Assembly (NCBI GenBank): GCA_011321985.1
Contig: DROB01000032.1
Span: forward strand, 1-11,042
Length of the DNA: 11,042 bases
Direction: 5' to 3'
Source: Gammaproteobacteria bacterium
GTDB taxonomy: Bacteria > Pseudomonadota > Gammaproteobacteria > SZUA-229
Shown piece after piece: positions 1 through 7,578 of this stretch (the stretch's first letter is position 1; every line of letters starts with the position of its first letter). Position numbers and translations under genes: made by a program. The notes beneath the pieces were generated by a model. That model searched no databases and had not been told where the DNA came from. It saw only the letters and a list, made by a program, of their open reading frames with translations.

Positions 1-137
1 AGGATGCTGCGAATGATGTGCTCTACCTGAGAATAGTAGGCATCAGCCGACCCACTGGTTACCGCCACGATATTAAAAAGTATCAGAGTTGTTGATACGG
101 TGAGTGCGATAACGATGTGTTTTTTCGGTGCAGTCAT
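1..137 (-). CDS. Secreted or membrane-anchored protein, N-terminal part only
   Basis: The window edge cuts this gene, so only about 45 N-terminal residues are visible. It starts MTAPKKHIVIALTVSTTLIL, a short basic stretch followed by a hydrophobic segment (about residues 8-27). That is typical of a Sec signal peptide or a single membrane anchor. Small residues near 28-33 (TSGSADA) could hold a signal peptidase site. A GGAG ribosome binding site lies 6 nt before the ATG (plus-strand 144-147), which supports the start. The mature part begins YYSQVEHIIRSIL; I do not recognise the family. The gene is divergent from the parA-like gene, with 313 bp between them. An alternative is a small inner-membrane sensor with its first transmembrane helix here. 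Confidence 0.6.
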   Translation of the reverse strand, partial: MTAPKKHIVIALTVSTTLILFNIVAVTSGSADAYYSQVEHIIRSI

Positions 138-182
138 TATGTTCTCCGTCAGGGGCCTTTCTTATAAACAGGGCGTATATTA

Positions 183-211
183 ATTGTGCTTACTGTCATT
201 GTACTTACAAT
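183..211. promoter_or_regulatory. Candidate operator: direct repeat plus overlapping inverted repeat
   Basis: ATTGTGCTTAC (183-193) and ATTGTACTTAC (198-208) are direct repeats of 11 bp with one mismatch, 15 bp apart. The second lies within ATTGTA-CT-TACAAT (198-211), a 6-bp inverted repeat with a 2-bp centre. The cluster sits 46-74 bp upstream of the minus-strand start codon, where a regulator controlling that gene would bind. No matching regulator is encoded in the window, so function is inferred from geometry only. Confidence 0.3.
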
Positions 212-391
212 AGACGAAAGCAATTAATATGCCAAAAATCACTCATCCTCAACCTGCCTGTTTTTCAGTAACTTATAGATAAATGAAGGGTTGTCTTTCT
301 GCGATAGAAGGATAAAAAATGATTCATTCTGGTGCAGGGGTTAGATTATGGTGCATATTTATAAAATAGCACTCTTTTTTCAAAATACCTT

Positions 392-419
392 TTGTAAATC
401 TTTGTCATTCGCATACAAT
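392..419 (+). promoter_or_regulatory. Candidate sigma-70 promoter of the parA-like gene
   Basis: A -35-like TTGTAA (392-397, 4 of 6 consensus bases) and a -10-like TACAAT (414-419, 5 of 6) are 16 bp apart. Transcription would begin near 426, leaving a leader of about 25 nt before the ATG at 451. This is a pattern match only. Confidence 0.4.
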
Positions 420-450
420 CAATGCATAACACGACGAGCAGAGGAAGAGC

Positions 451-1089
451 ATGAGAACGATTCTGGTATTAAATGCAAAAGGTGGTTGCGGGAAAAGCAC
501 GATATCGACCAATCTGGCGAGTTATTTTGCTTTTGAGATGGAAAAGAAAGTAGTGCTGGCTGATTATGACCCGCAGGAATCCAGTCTCGCCTGGCTGGAA
601 GCCCGTGATGAGAAATGGCCGCACATCGACGGTGTGGCAGCCCACAAAAAACCTCTGAACGTTGCCAAAGATACTGATTTCGTCATCATGGATGCTCCGG
701 CGCGTGCCCACGGTAAAGAGTTGACCCAGTTGATGCGTAAAGCAGAGACCGTCATCTTTCCGGTATTGCCTTCACCGATCGATATGCGTGCAGCGACAAA
801 ATATATGGCGGAGGTGCAGAAAAATGGCCGTGTCTCACGTAAAGAGGTGAAGATTGGCGTAGTCGCGAACCGGGTGCGTGAGAGTACCATCATATTCTCC
901 GAGCTGTATGACTTTATCAAAGCCATGCGCTTACCCTATGTCGCTACCCTGCGTGATACGCAGAACTATATCCACGCCGAAGAACGGGGCGTGGGTATCT
1001 TCGAGATGGCACCATCTCGGGTCTATCAGGATCTGGAAGACTGGAAGCCACTCACCAAATGGCTGCGTAGCAAACGCAGTATGCCGTAG
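451..1089 (+). CDS. Small ParA/Soj-family P-loop ATPase, orphan
   Basis: This 212-residue protein has the hallmarks of the ParA/MinD ATPases. The deviant Walker A is KGGCGKST (residues 10-17, with the signature lysine K10 and catalytic-site K15). The A' segment is DYDPQ (38-42), and Walker B is FVIMDAPA (77-84, D81). The length matches small ParF-type ParAs, which lack an N-terminal helix-turn-helix. These proteins dimerise on ATP, bind the nucleoid or another surface, and position plasmids, chromosomes or protein cargo. A purine-rich GAGGAAG lies just upstream of the ATG. No ParB-like partner or obvious parS cluster is next to it, so it is an orphan in this window. Cargo positioning is as likely as DNA partition. 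A run of charged and basic residues ends the protein. Family assignment is firm; the role is unknown. Confidence 0.9.
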   Translation: MRTILVLNAKGGCGKSTISTNLASYFAFEMEKKVVLADYDPQESSLAWLEARDEKWPHIDGVAAHKKPLNVAKDTDFVIMDAPARAHGKELTQLMRKAETVIFPVLPSPIDMRAATKYMAEVQKNGRVSRKEVKIGVVANRVRESTIIFSELYDFIKAMRLPYVATLRDTQNYIHAEERGVGIFEMAPSRVYQDLEDWKPLTKWLRSKRSMP

Positions 1090-1101
1090 AAATATAAAAA
1101 G

Positions 1102-1198
1102 TTATTCACCGCAGAGGCGCAGGGTTTGTATCGTTAGCAGTGCCGTAGGCGCTATTAGCCAATCCAGGTTTTTCTCTGCGTCTTTGCGGTTAAAAAAA
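1102..1198. repeat. Dispersed palindromic repeat, copy 1
   Basis: This element nearly fills the 122-bp gap between the parA-like gene and the HIT-like gene. Its ends are inverted: ACCGCAGAGGCGCAGGG (1108-1124) pairs with CTCTGCGTCTTTGCGGT (1174-1190), 14 of 17 positions complementary. Inside is a smaller hairpin, AGTGCC-GTA-GGCGCT (1139-1153, one G-T pair). A related copy lies at 8513-8595. The nested inverted-repeat structure, lack of coding capacity and intergenic position fit a MITE-like or REP-like element. It ends 21 bp before the next start codon. Confidence 0.7.
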
Positions 1199-1211
1199 TC
1201 TTTAAAATCTT

Positions 1212-2228
1212 ATGTTCATAGCCAGAGATCTGGATCAATTTAAAACCCTGTTTGTCGATCAGTTAAAAAACATGCTCACTGATGATGAGCTGGGGGCTTT
1301 TATTCTGGTGTTGGCCAATAGCCAGCAGGGCACGTTCTTAAAAGATGAACTGGCGGATGATTTAAAAAGGACCAGTAAAAAATTAAAAGAAATGTTTTCT
1401 TTGGGGAAGCTCAAAGCAACGCAGGATGATAGCGGTGTGTTTGAAAAGCTGCTTGGCCTTGATCAGGATAATATCCCGGTCTGGAATGCCCGCGCGAAGG
1501 GAGAATGGCAGCTGGTCTGTAATACCTTGCGTCAGTTACGTCCTGCACGGGCCTCTTCTCATATTTTAAAAACAATAAAGCAGCCGTATGATAGATCGGG
1601 ATTCCATTTCAACAAACCTTTTTTAAAACCCGAGATCTTATGGGAAGGGGAGTTTGAGGGAGTCACCTCACGTGTGCTTTTCAACAAGTTTCCATTCTCT
1701 GATTACCATCTGCTCATCGTCGTGTCTCCAGAAGAGAACAGCCCTCAGCTGTTGACGGAAGAGAAGCATCGATATGCATTTTCGCTGGTGGCGGGGTTGG
1801 CCGATATATTTCCGGGATTTGGTATCGGGTTTAATAGTCTGGCGGCAGGTGCGTCAGTCAATCATTTTCACTTCCAGGGTTTTATCCGTGAGCCACTTTT
1901 CCCGATCGAAAAAAAGCACTGGCATCATAATGCGGGAAATGTTGATTACCCTCTGGAGGTAAAATGTTTCCAGGATGCAGGGATGGCCTGGCATCATATC
2001 CATCAGTTGATCGAAGATGATGTGGCCTTTAACTGCCTGTACCGAAAAAATACGTGTTATGTCGTACCGAGAAAGTATCAGGGTAGCGTTGATCTGCCTG
2101 ACTGGTTGACGGGCCCGGGCTGGCTTGATGTCGCCGGTGTGATTACGGTCTCTGATGAAGCACGGTTAAACTCGATCGGTGAATCATCTATAACACAGGC
2201 ACTGGCTTCGTTATCCGTGCACAGGTAA
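1212..2228 (+). CDS. HIT-superfamily nucleotidyltransferase/phosphorylase-like protein
   Basis: This is a 338-residue protein. The best motif is SVNHFHFQGF, with H218, H220 and Q222. An HxHxQ pattern is the form used by GalT and Ap4A-phosphorylase-type enzymes, where the second histidine forms a nucleotidyl intermediate; HIT hydrolases usually have HxHxH. Upstream, NKFPFSDYHLLIVVSPEE (from N158) resembles the strand-loop before the active site in ATP adenylyltransferase-like proteins. The first roughly 100 residues are lysine- and leucine-rich and I recognise no domain there. A sugar-phosphate or dinucleotide substrate is plausible but not shown. The ATG at 1212 has no clear ribosome binding site, because the repeat at 1102-1198 lies just upstream. 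The gene is visibly more A/T-rich than the efflux genes that follow. No neighbour suggests a pathway. Confidence 0.75.
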   Translation: MFIARDLDQFKTLFVDQLKNMLTDDELGAFILVLANSQQGTFLKDELADDLKRTSKKLKEMFSLGKLKATQDDSGVFEKLLGLDQDNIPVWNARAKGEWQLVCNTLRQLRPARASSHILKTIKQPYDRSGFHFNKPFLKPEILWEGEFEGVTSRVLFNKFPFSDYHLLIVVSPEENSPQLLTEEKHRYAFSLVAGLADIFPGFGIGFNSLAAGASVNHFHFQGFIREPLFPIEKKHWHHNAGNVDYPLEVKCFQDAGMAWHHIHQLIEDDVAFNCLYRKNTCYVVPRKYQGSVDLPDWLTGPGWLDVAGVITVSDEARLNSIGESSITQALASLSVHR

Positions 2229-2248
2229 GGATAAATTTTTTAACCTTA
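2226..2248 (+). terminator. Weak A/T-rich hairpin after the HIT-like gene
   Basis: TAAGGATAAA (2226-2235) and TTTAACCTTA (2239-2248) form a 10-bp stem with one mismatch and a TTT loop, starting at the stop codon. The stem is A/T-rich and no clean T-tract follows, so termination is doubtful. Confidence 0.2.
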
Positions 2249-2296
2249 TCTTATGCCGGGGTGTAAGTTATCTGCATGTCTGCCGGATTTTCAGGT

Positions 2297-2327
2297 ATTG
2301 ACTTCGGTCAATGTGAAACTGGATCAT
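2297..2327 (+). promoter_or_regulatory. Candidate efflux-operon promoter with overlapping dyad
   Basis: A -35-like TTGACT (2298-2303, 5 of 6) and a -10-like GATCAT (2322-2327, 4 of 6) are 18 bp apart, upstream of the adaptor gene. The -35 lies within a perfect dyad ATTGAC-TTCG-GTCAAT (2297-2312). It could be a repressor site, as is common for RND operons, or an RNA hairpin with the very stable C(UUCG)G loop if a transcript runs through from upstream. No regulator gene is adjacent. Confidence 0.4.
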
Positions 2328-2379
2328 GGCAGAGTATCATGGGGCATCTGGAAAACTTTATCTTGCGGGAGCTTGAATA

Positions 2380-3504
2380 ATGAATAAACGCGTCGTTACC
2401 CCCGTTATCATCATCGTGGTCGTCGTGCTGGCCATTGCCGCAGTCCTGGTACGCAAGCATCGAGATGCAGCGATAGATGAACTGGCAACGGTGGGTGAGA
2501 TACCGTGGGCACTCCATGTCGAACAGGTTTCACGCGGTGTCCTTTCCAGTGGTTTTCCGGTACTGGCCAGTCTCAGTGGCAGCACGGAGATTACTATCAG
2601 TAGTCAGGTATCGGGTGTTATAGAATCGATGGGGCCACGGGAAGGGGTTGCAGTAAAAAAAGGCGAGCAACTGGCAAAGATCTCTGTCGATGAGTTGCGT
2701 CAGCAGCGTGCCGGACTGGAAGCGCAGCGAGAAGCCGCCATAGCTGAGAAGAAACGGACGCATGATGAATTTGAGCGGCAGAAACAACTGAAGAAAAAAG
2801 GCCTGACTACGCAGGAGCTGGTCGATGCCAAAAATGCGGCAGCGATCTCCGCACTGAAGCAGGTGGCGAATATCAACAGACAATTGTCGGCCATGGATGT
2901 TCGTCTCGGTTATGGCACCGTATTTGCACCCCGCGATGCGGTAGTGGCGGCACGTCTGATGGAGGAAGGTGATATCGCCCAGCCAGGTAAACCGCTATAC
3001 AAACTGACCGTCGACAGCGCAGCCCGGTTAAAGGTCAGCTTGCCACAGCAGATTCTCGAACAGGTGCATATCGGTACAAAAGTATTGCTGGAGCACGGAA
3101 GCCAGCGTCAGCAGATTATCCTGACACGGATCTTTCCTGCACTGGATACGCATGCTCTGGGTTCTGCTGAAGCAGATCTGGATGCTATGCCATTTGGTCT
3201 GCCTAGCGGTGCACGGATCACAGCACGTGTCATCCTCAAGAATTTCGATGATGTCCTCATCGTGCCACATCGTGCGCTGGTAAAAACCGGTGATCAGGGT
3301 TTTTTATTTAAAGTGCTCCATAATGACGGACAGGCCAGCGTAGCACGGGTAAAGGTGAGTGTGTTACTGGATGCCAGCAAGAGTTTTGCCGTAGAGGGTG
3401 ATCTGAAAGCCGATGATGAGGTGGTCGTTGCGCACCAGAGTGTATTGATGCAGTTGCGTGATGGTGATCCGGTCGAGGTAGCAACAGAGGCTGTTATCCC
3501 GTGA
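2380..3504 (+). CDS. RND efflux periplasmic adaptor (membrane-fusion protein)
   Basis: This 374-residue protein is the periplasmic adaptor of a tripartite RND efflux pump, linking the inner-membrane permease to an outer-membrane channel. The N-terminus is a single uncleaved-looking membrane anchor (about residues 7-24, rich in I and V) with no lipobox cysteine. The first lipoyl half is at about 70-103 (ITISSQVSGVIESMGP, then VKKGEQLAKI). The charged coiled-coil hairpin is at 104-175, and the second lipoyl half at 181-210 (VFAPRDAVV...GDIAQPGKPLYKL). Beta-barrel and membrane-proximal domains follow to the end. A CGGGAG ribosome binding site lies 8 nt before the ATG. The stop codon overlaps the start of the permease gene (GTGA), showing a coupled operon. 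No outer-membrane factor gene is present, so a TolC-like channel must be encoded elsewhere. Substrate is unknown. Confidence 0.93.
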   Translation: MNKRVVTPVIIIVVVVLAIAAVLVRKHRDAAIDELATVGEIPWALHVEQVSRGVLSSGFPVLASLSGSTEITISSQVSGVIESMGPREGVAVKKGEQLAKISVDELRQQRAGLEAQREAAIAEKKRTHDEFERQKQLKKKGLTTQELVDAKNAAAISALKQVANINRQLSAMDVRLGYGTVFAPRDAVVAARLMEEGDIAQPGKPLYKLTVDSAARLKVSLPQQILEQVHIGTKVLLEHGSQRQQIILTRIFPALDTHALGSAEADLDAMPFGLPSGARITARVILKNFDDVLIVPHRALVKTGDQGFLFKVLHNDGQASVARVKVSVLLDASKSFAVEGDLKADDEVVVAHQSVLMQLRDGDPVEVATEAVIP

Positions 3505-6500
3505 GTTTCGGTGAACGGCTGCTGGGCCAGCCACATGCCATTTTATCTGCGACCATCGCGGTACTGATACTCGGCTGGATCGGGTTTCAGGCGATTCCGA
3601 CCAACCTTTTCCCCAATACCAATCGCCCCAGTATCTCTGTGGTGGTGCAATGGCCGGGAGCGACTACCGATGATGTCGCCAATGAGGTGACGCATCCGCT
3701 GGAGGTCCGGCTCTCGGCTATCGACGGCGTACGCCGGGTTACCTCGACCTCCCGAGATGAGGTGGCCGCGGTACAGGTGGAATTTGTCTATGGCGTTGAC
3801 ATCAGTGTTGCCGCCAATGAAGTGACTACCGAATTATCCCGTGTTGCAGGGCTGTTACCACCGGATACCCGGGAACCACTGGTATTCAAGATTACCGATG
3901 CCGCCAGACCGGTGATGACCCTGGCGATAACGGCGGACAAAGACAGTGGCCTGGATCTTGCGCAGGTCCGTCGTCTGGCGGAACATGACCTTCGAGATAC
4001 CCTGCTGAACCTTCCTGGCGTTGCCGAGGCTGAGATATTTGGCGGGCCGATCCGGCAGGTGGCGATCGATCTGGATCGGAACAAGTTGCTGGCCTATGAT
4101 CTGGATGTCGGACAGGTAGCGGCTGCTCTGGCAGGTTCCAATCTTTCTCAGCCGGCGGGTATGGTCTATCGTGAAGATGAGCGTCTGTTATTAACCGCGC
4201 GCACACTGGCATACGGTCCGAGCGACCTGGCAGCGGTGCTGGTGCCGTTGCCAGGTGGTCAGCATGTTCGGGTAGGAGATCTGGGTGATGTCCACTGGGG
4301 TGCGGCGGATCCGACTTCCCTGTATCACGGGAATGGCAAACCGGCGGTGGCGATCGCATTGTTGCGTTCTGAGGCGGGTTTTGCGCAGCCGGTGATCGAC
4401 TCGGTTAATCAACATCTCGAACAGGTACGTAATGATTTTCCGACCCTGGATATCGCTGTTGCTGATACTCAGGGTCGTCTGATCGGATTGACGGTCAGTA
4501 ATATGCTTGATTCGCTGCGTGATGCGATCATCATGACAGTGATCGTTATCCTGCTGTTCATCGGCAATACCCGTGCTGCCATCGTAGTCGCTTTGTCGTT
4601 GCCGATATCCTACCTGATGAGCTTCGCTATCCTGTGGTGGATGGGTTTCGAGTTCGATATGGTGACCCTGTCCGCCATCATTATCGCGGTCGGCCTGCTG
4701 GCCGATGATGTCATCGTGGTGATGGAGAACATCGAACGGCGCATGCGTGAGACCAATGAGTCCCGTCACGTTGCTGCGGTGAAAGGACTGGATGAGATCC
4801 TGCTGGCCGATACCAGTGGCACCATCAGTACCATACTGGTGCTGTTGCCTATCATGTTCATCGGCGGCTATGTACAGACGGTTTTGCGTCCGCTCACGGT
4901 CACGCTGGCGGTCGCGCTAATCGCTTCACTGGTGGTCTCGGTCGCCCTTATCCCGCTGTTTGCACCGCTGATCCTTAAGCCGGATGCACCCGATCCACTC
5001 GGCTGGTTACTGCGTCCTTTTACCCACTACGTGCTCGAGCCCCTGAAACGACTGTACCTCTACCTGGTGGCATGGGGACTGGAACATCGCGCACTGGTGT
5101 TGCTGCTTTTTCTGGGTCTGTTCATCGTCTCGGCGAGCCAGATGAAATTACTGGGGCGGGAGATCATGCCATTGATGGATACAGGCATCTCGCGGGTGAC
5201 ACTGGAAGCGGCAGCCGATACCGATGATAAACAGATGTCGGTCCTGCTGACACGTGCCGAAGAAGTCATCCGCGAAGAAGTACCGGCAGACTGGTTACTG
5301 TCGTACTCCAGTGTGGTCGGTGCCGAACCCGGGGTTAAATCTTTCGGTGCGCAACGTCTGTTACAACAGGTGGAGATCACGCTTAACCTGGTCGATCGTT
5401 TTCATCGTGACCGTGACCTGTATCAGATCAACGAAGGCCTGCGGCAGAAACTGCGTACTATCCCCGGTCTGATCTCGGCGAATGTTTCGGTCTTTGGTGC
5501 CACGCCTTTGTCGACCATCCGCGCCAATGTCGATGTCATGATCAGCGGGCCAGACCCGGCTATCCTCAGTGGACTTGCCGATCAGGTGATGTCGCGCCTG
5601 GAAACAGTGAAAGGTCTGACCGGTATGGAGCGCAGCTGGCAGAGTGGTTCCAAACGTATCGAATTGAATGTCGATCCTGCACGCGCTCGCCTCTATGGCT
5701 TGAATGCCTCAGCCATCGCCACCCAGCTCGCTCGTGGTATCGGTGGTGTTCCCGGTGGTCGTCTGCGTGTCGCCGGTGAAGACCCGATTACAGTATGGGT
5801 GCGTTTAGAAGAGGGGCAACGTAGTAGTGTGGAAGACCTGCAGACCTTCTCCATCCGTATCGCCGATGGCAGTTTTATTCCTCTGGCGGCTATCGCAGAA
5901 CCCCGGATCATCACCGCGGCCAGTGCCGAAACGCATCAATATCTGCAGCCGACTGTCGATGTGCTGGCCTGGAGGCGCAATATCGCCATCACCACCTTGC
6001 ACGAACATGTTGAGGCTGCACTGGCTGACCTGCATCTGCCCAGAGGGTATACCATCAGCTATGAAGGCGAGGTGAAGCAGCTATCTGAATCATTCTCACG
6101 GCTGGCGGTCTCTTTTATGCTTGGCCTGGTATTGCTGTACCTGATGTTGACTGTTACCTTCCGTTCATTCCTCGACCCGATCGCCATTATGGCCAGTTTG
6201 CCGCTGGCACTGATCGGTGCTGCATGGGGGTTGTTGCTGGGTGACAAGTTTGGTTCGATGCCCGGTTTTATGGGTATGATCCTGTTGATGGGTATCGTGG
6301 TGAATAACGGTATCCTGCTGGTGGATTTTACCAGGGTCGCGCTCGGTCAGGGCAAAGATATCAAAGATGCACTACTGGACTCAGTGGAGAAACGCACCCG
6401 TCCCATCCTGATGACCGCGTTGGCATCGGCGGTCGGCATGGTACCGCTGGCACTGGAATGGGCGGTGGGTATCGAGCGGCTGTCACCGCTGGCGGTAGTG

Positions 6501-6596
6501 GCCATCGGTGGTTTGCTGGCAGGGACTTTTCTTACCCTGTTGGCAGTACCCGTGATGTTTTCGGTACTGCATTCATTGCGCAACCGCTTCCAGTGA
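3501..6596 (+). CDS. RND efflux permease, AcrB/HAE-like
   Basis: At 1031 residues this has the usual length and architecture of an inner-membrane RND pump: a first helix near 14-31, a large periplasmic loop, helices 2-6 from about 342, a second loop from about 560 to 870, and a final helix bundle. The fourth-helix motif GLLADDVIVVMENIERRM holds the proton-relay pair D402-D403, matching D407-D408 of AcrB. It points to the drug/amphiphile group rather than the metal-exporting group. In the tenth helix, GIVVNNGILLVDF has N935 where AcrB has K940. The following RPILMTALASAVGMVPLAL segment is conserved. The start is GTG, overlapping the adaptor stop codon by 4 bp, which indicates translational coupling. 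Protons would drive export of a still unknown substrate. The gene appears intact. Confidence 0.93.
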   Translation: MSFGERLLGQPHAILSATIAVLILGWIGFQAIPTNLFPNTNRPSISVVVQWPGATTDDVANEVTHPLEVRLSAIDGVRRVTSTSRDEVAAVQVEFVYGVDISVAANEVTTELSRVAGLLPPDTREPLVFKITDAARPVMTLAITADKDSGLDLAQVRRLAEHDLRDTLLNLPGVAEAEIFGGPIRQVAIDLDRNKLLAYDLDVGQVAAALAGSNLSQPAGMVYREDERLLLTARTLAYGPSDLAAVLVPLPGGQHVRVGDLGDVHWGAADPTSLYHGNGKPAVAIALLRSEAGFAQPVIDSVNQHLEQVRNDFPTLDIAVADTQGRLIGLTVSNMLDSLRDAIIMTVIVILLFIGNTRAAIVVALSLPISYLMSFAILWWMGFEFDMVTLSAIIIAVGLLADDVIVVMENIERRMRETNESRHVAAVKGLDEILLADTSGTISTILVLLPIMFIGGYVQTVLRPLTVTLAVALIASLVVSVALIPLFAPLILKPDAPDPLGWLLRPFTHYVLEPLKRLYLYLVAWGLEHRALVLLLFLGLFIVSASQMKLLGREIMPLMDTGISRVTLEAAADTDDKQMSVLLTRAEEVIREEVPADWLLSYSSVVGAEPGVKSFGAQRLLQQVEITLNLVDRFHRDRDLYQINEGLRQKLRTIPGLISANVSVFGATPLSTIRANVDVMISGPDPAILSGLADQVMSRLETVKGLTGMERSWQSGSKRIELNVDPARARLYGLNASAIATQLARGIGGVPGGRLRVAGEDPITVWVRLEEGQRSSVEDLQTFSIRIADGSFIPLAAIAEPRIITAASAETHQYLQPTVDVLAWRRNIAITTLHEHVEAALADLHLPRGYTISYEGEVKQLSESFSRLAVSFMLGLVLLYLMLTVTFRSFLDPIAIMASLPLALIGAAWGLLLGDKFGSMPGFMGMILLMGIVVNNGILLVDFTRVALGQGKDIKDALLDSVEKRTRPILMTALASAVGMVPLALEWAVGIERLSPLAVVAIGGLLAGTFLTLLAVPVMFSVLHSLRNRFQ

Positions 6597-6762
6597 TCGC
6601 GAGGCTGTTTTCTTCCTGTCTCCGTTTTAAAAAATATTTCCAGTGGAGCATGGAATAAACCGATCATTACTTCGTTTATTAGCATGAGGGTAAGTTTTAC
6701 AGGCATGAAATACGATAGATGAGACAGACGTGATAAGAGTGGAGTAAACGGGAAATGCAGCC

Positions 6763-7560
6763 ATGAATAACATTGATTCACAGACGAATTTTTCAGGTAT
6801 CTACCTGATGATCCTTTTCATGTTGTGGCCTGTCGTCGCATCCTCAGAGATGACATCGTTTGACGAAGTCGAAAAACAGATCGCCAGCCATACACTAGAA
6901 CTGAACAGGTCACCAGACGATGCACGACGTTATATCCTGCGCGGTGATCTCTATTTTTTGATACATGAATTCGATGAAGCGGTTGAAGACTATACTGCGG
7001 CAATCGAGCTCGACAGTTCGCTCGATGCTGCTTATTTTGGACGTGGCCTTGCTTATGGTCGCCAGGGTTATATCAGCGAGGGGATAGAAGATCTGAGCCA
7101 CTATATAAAATTAAATCCGCAAAGCTCATTGGCTTATACCAAGCGTGGCGTGCGTTATCTCTGGCTGGGTGATAGAGATAATGCATTCGATGATCTCTCT
7201 AAAGCCGTTATGCTCGATCCGGAAAATGCAGAAGCGCATGATGACCTGGGTGTGGTCCTGGCGCAAAAAGGGAGCTATAAGCAGGCGATAAAACATTTTT
7301 CAGCAACGATACGGATCGAGCCAGATTACCAGAAAGGATACCACAACCTTGCTATGGCCTATTATGTGACAGAGAATGATGCACTGGCATTAGATGCTGT
7401 GAATGAGTCGCTCCGTCTGAAATCTACAGCGCGTAACTCATTATTGCTAAAAGCAAAAATATTGATCGCACTCGGCAAGGTCGAAGAGGCCGCAGCACTC
7501 GAAGAAGATGCAGAGTTTATGCCTGATGGAGACTGGTCGGAGCAGGCACCTGTACAGTGA
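6763..7560 (+). CDS. Secreted TPR-repeat protein
   Basis: This is a 265-residue protein with a hydrophobic N-terminal segment (about residues 12-26, ending VVASSEM), most likely a cleaved signal peptide and hence a periplasmic product. The rest is a regular tetratricopeptide array with a strict 34-residue period: about 54-87, 88-121, 122-155, 156-189 and 190-223, plus a partial sixth. Repeats end in the usual ALELDP-like turns (AIELDSS, YIKLNPQ, AVMLDPE, TIRIEPD). TPR arrays bind protein partners; no catalytic domain is visible. The C-terminus is acidic. A GGGAA sequence 8 nt before the ATG is the likely ribosome binding site. The gene lies 166 bp after the RND permease, so it may have its own promoter, and a link to the pump is only suggested by position. 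Confidence 0.85.
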   Translation: MNNIDSQTNFSGIYLMILFMLWPVVASSEMTSFDEVEKQIASHTLELNRSPDDARRYILRGDLYFLIHEFDEAVEDYTAAIELDSSLDAAYFGRGLAYGRQGYISEGIEDLSHYIKLNPQSSLAYTKRGVRYLWLGDRDNAFDDLSKAVMLDPENAEAHDDLGVVLAQKGSYKQAIKHFSATIRIEPDYQKGYHNLAMAYYVTENDALALDAVNESLRLKSTARNSLLLKAKILIALGKVEEAAALEEDAEFMPDGDWSEQAPVQ

Positions 7561-7578
7561 TGATCACGTGGGAAGAAA

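Larger units (their letters stand above)
138..450. other. Gene-free divergent intergenic region
   Basis: This 313-bp A/T-rich region separates two divergent genes. Its left part carries a doubled ATTGT-type motif with an inverted repeat (183-211). Its right part carries a candidate promoter for the parA-like gene (392-419). A 16-codon open frame with a good AGAAGGA ribosome binding site (319-369) is present, but too short to call a gene. I see no terminator or RNA gene. Confidence 0.6.

Noticed and set aside
348..536. 62-codon plus-strand open frame overlapping the start of the parA-like gene
   Set aside because: It overlaps the clear ParA coding start in another frame, spans its promoter and has no recognisable features.
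4191..4769. 192-codon minus-strand open frame inside the RND permease gene
   Set aside because: It is the antisense shadow of a strongly conserved coding sequence, with histidine- and aspartate-rich low-complexity content and no recognisable domain.
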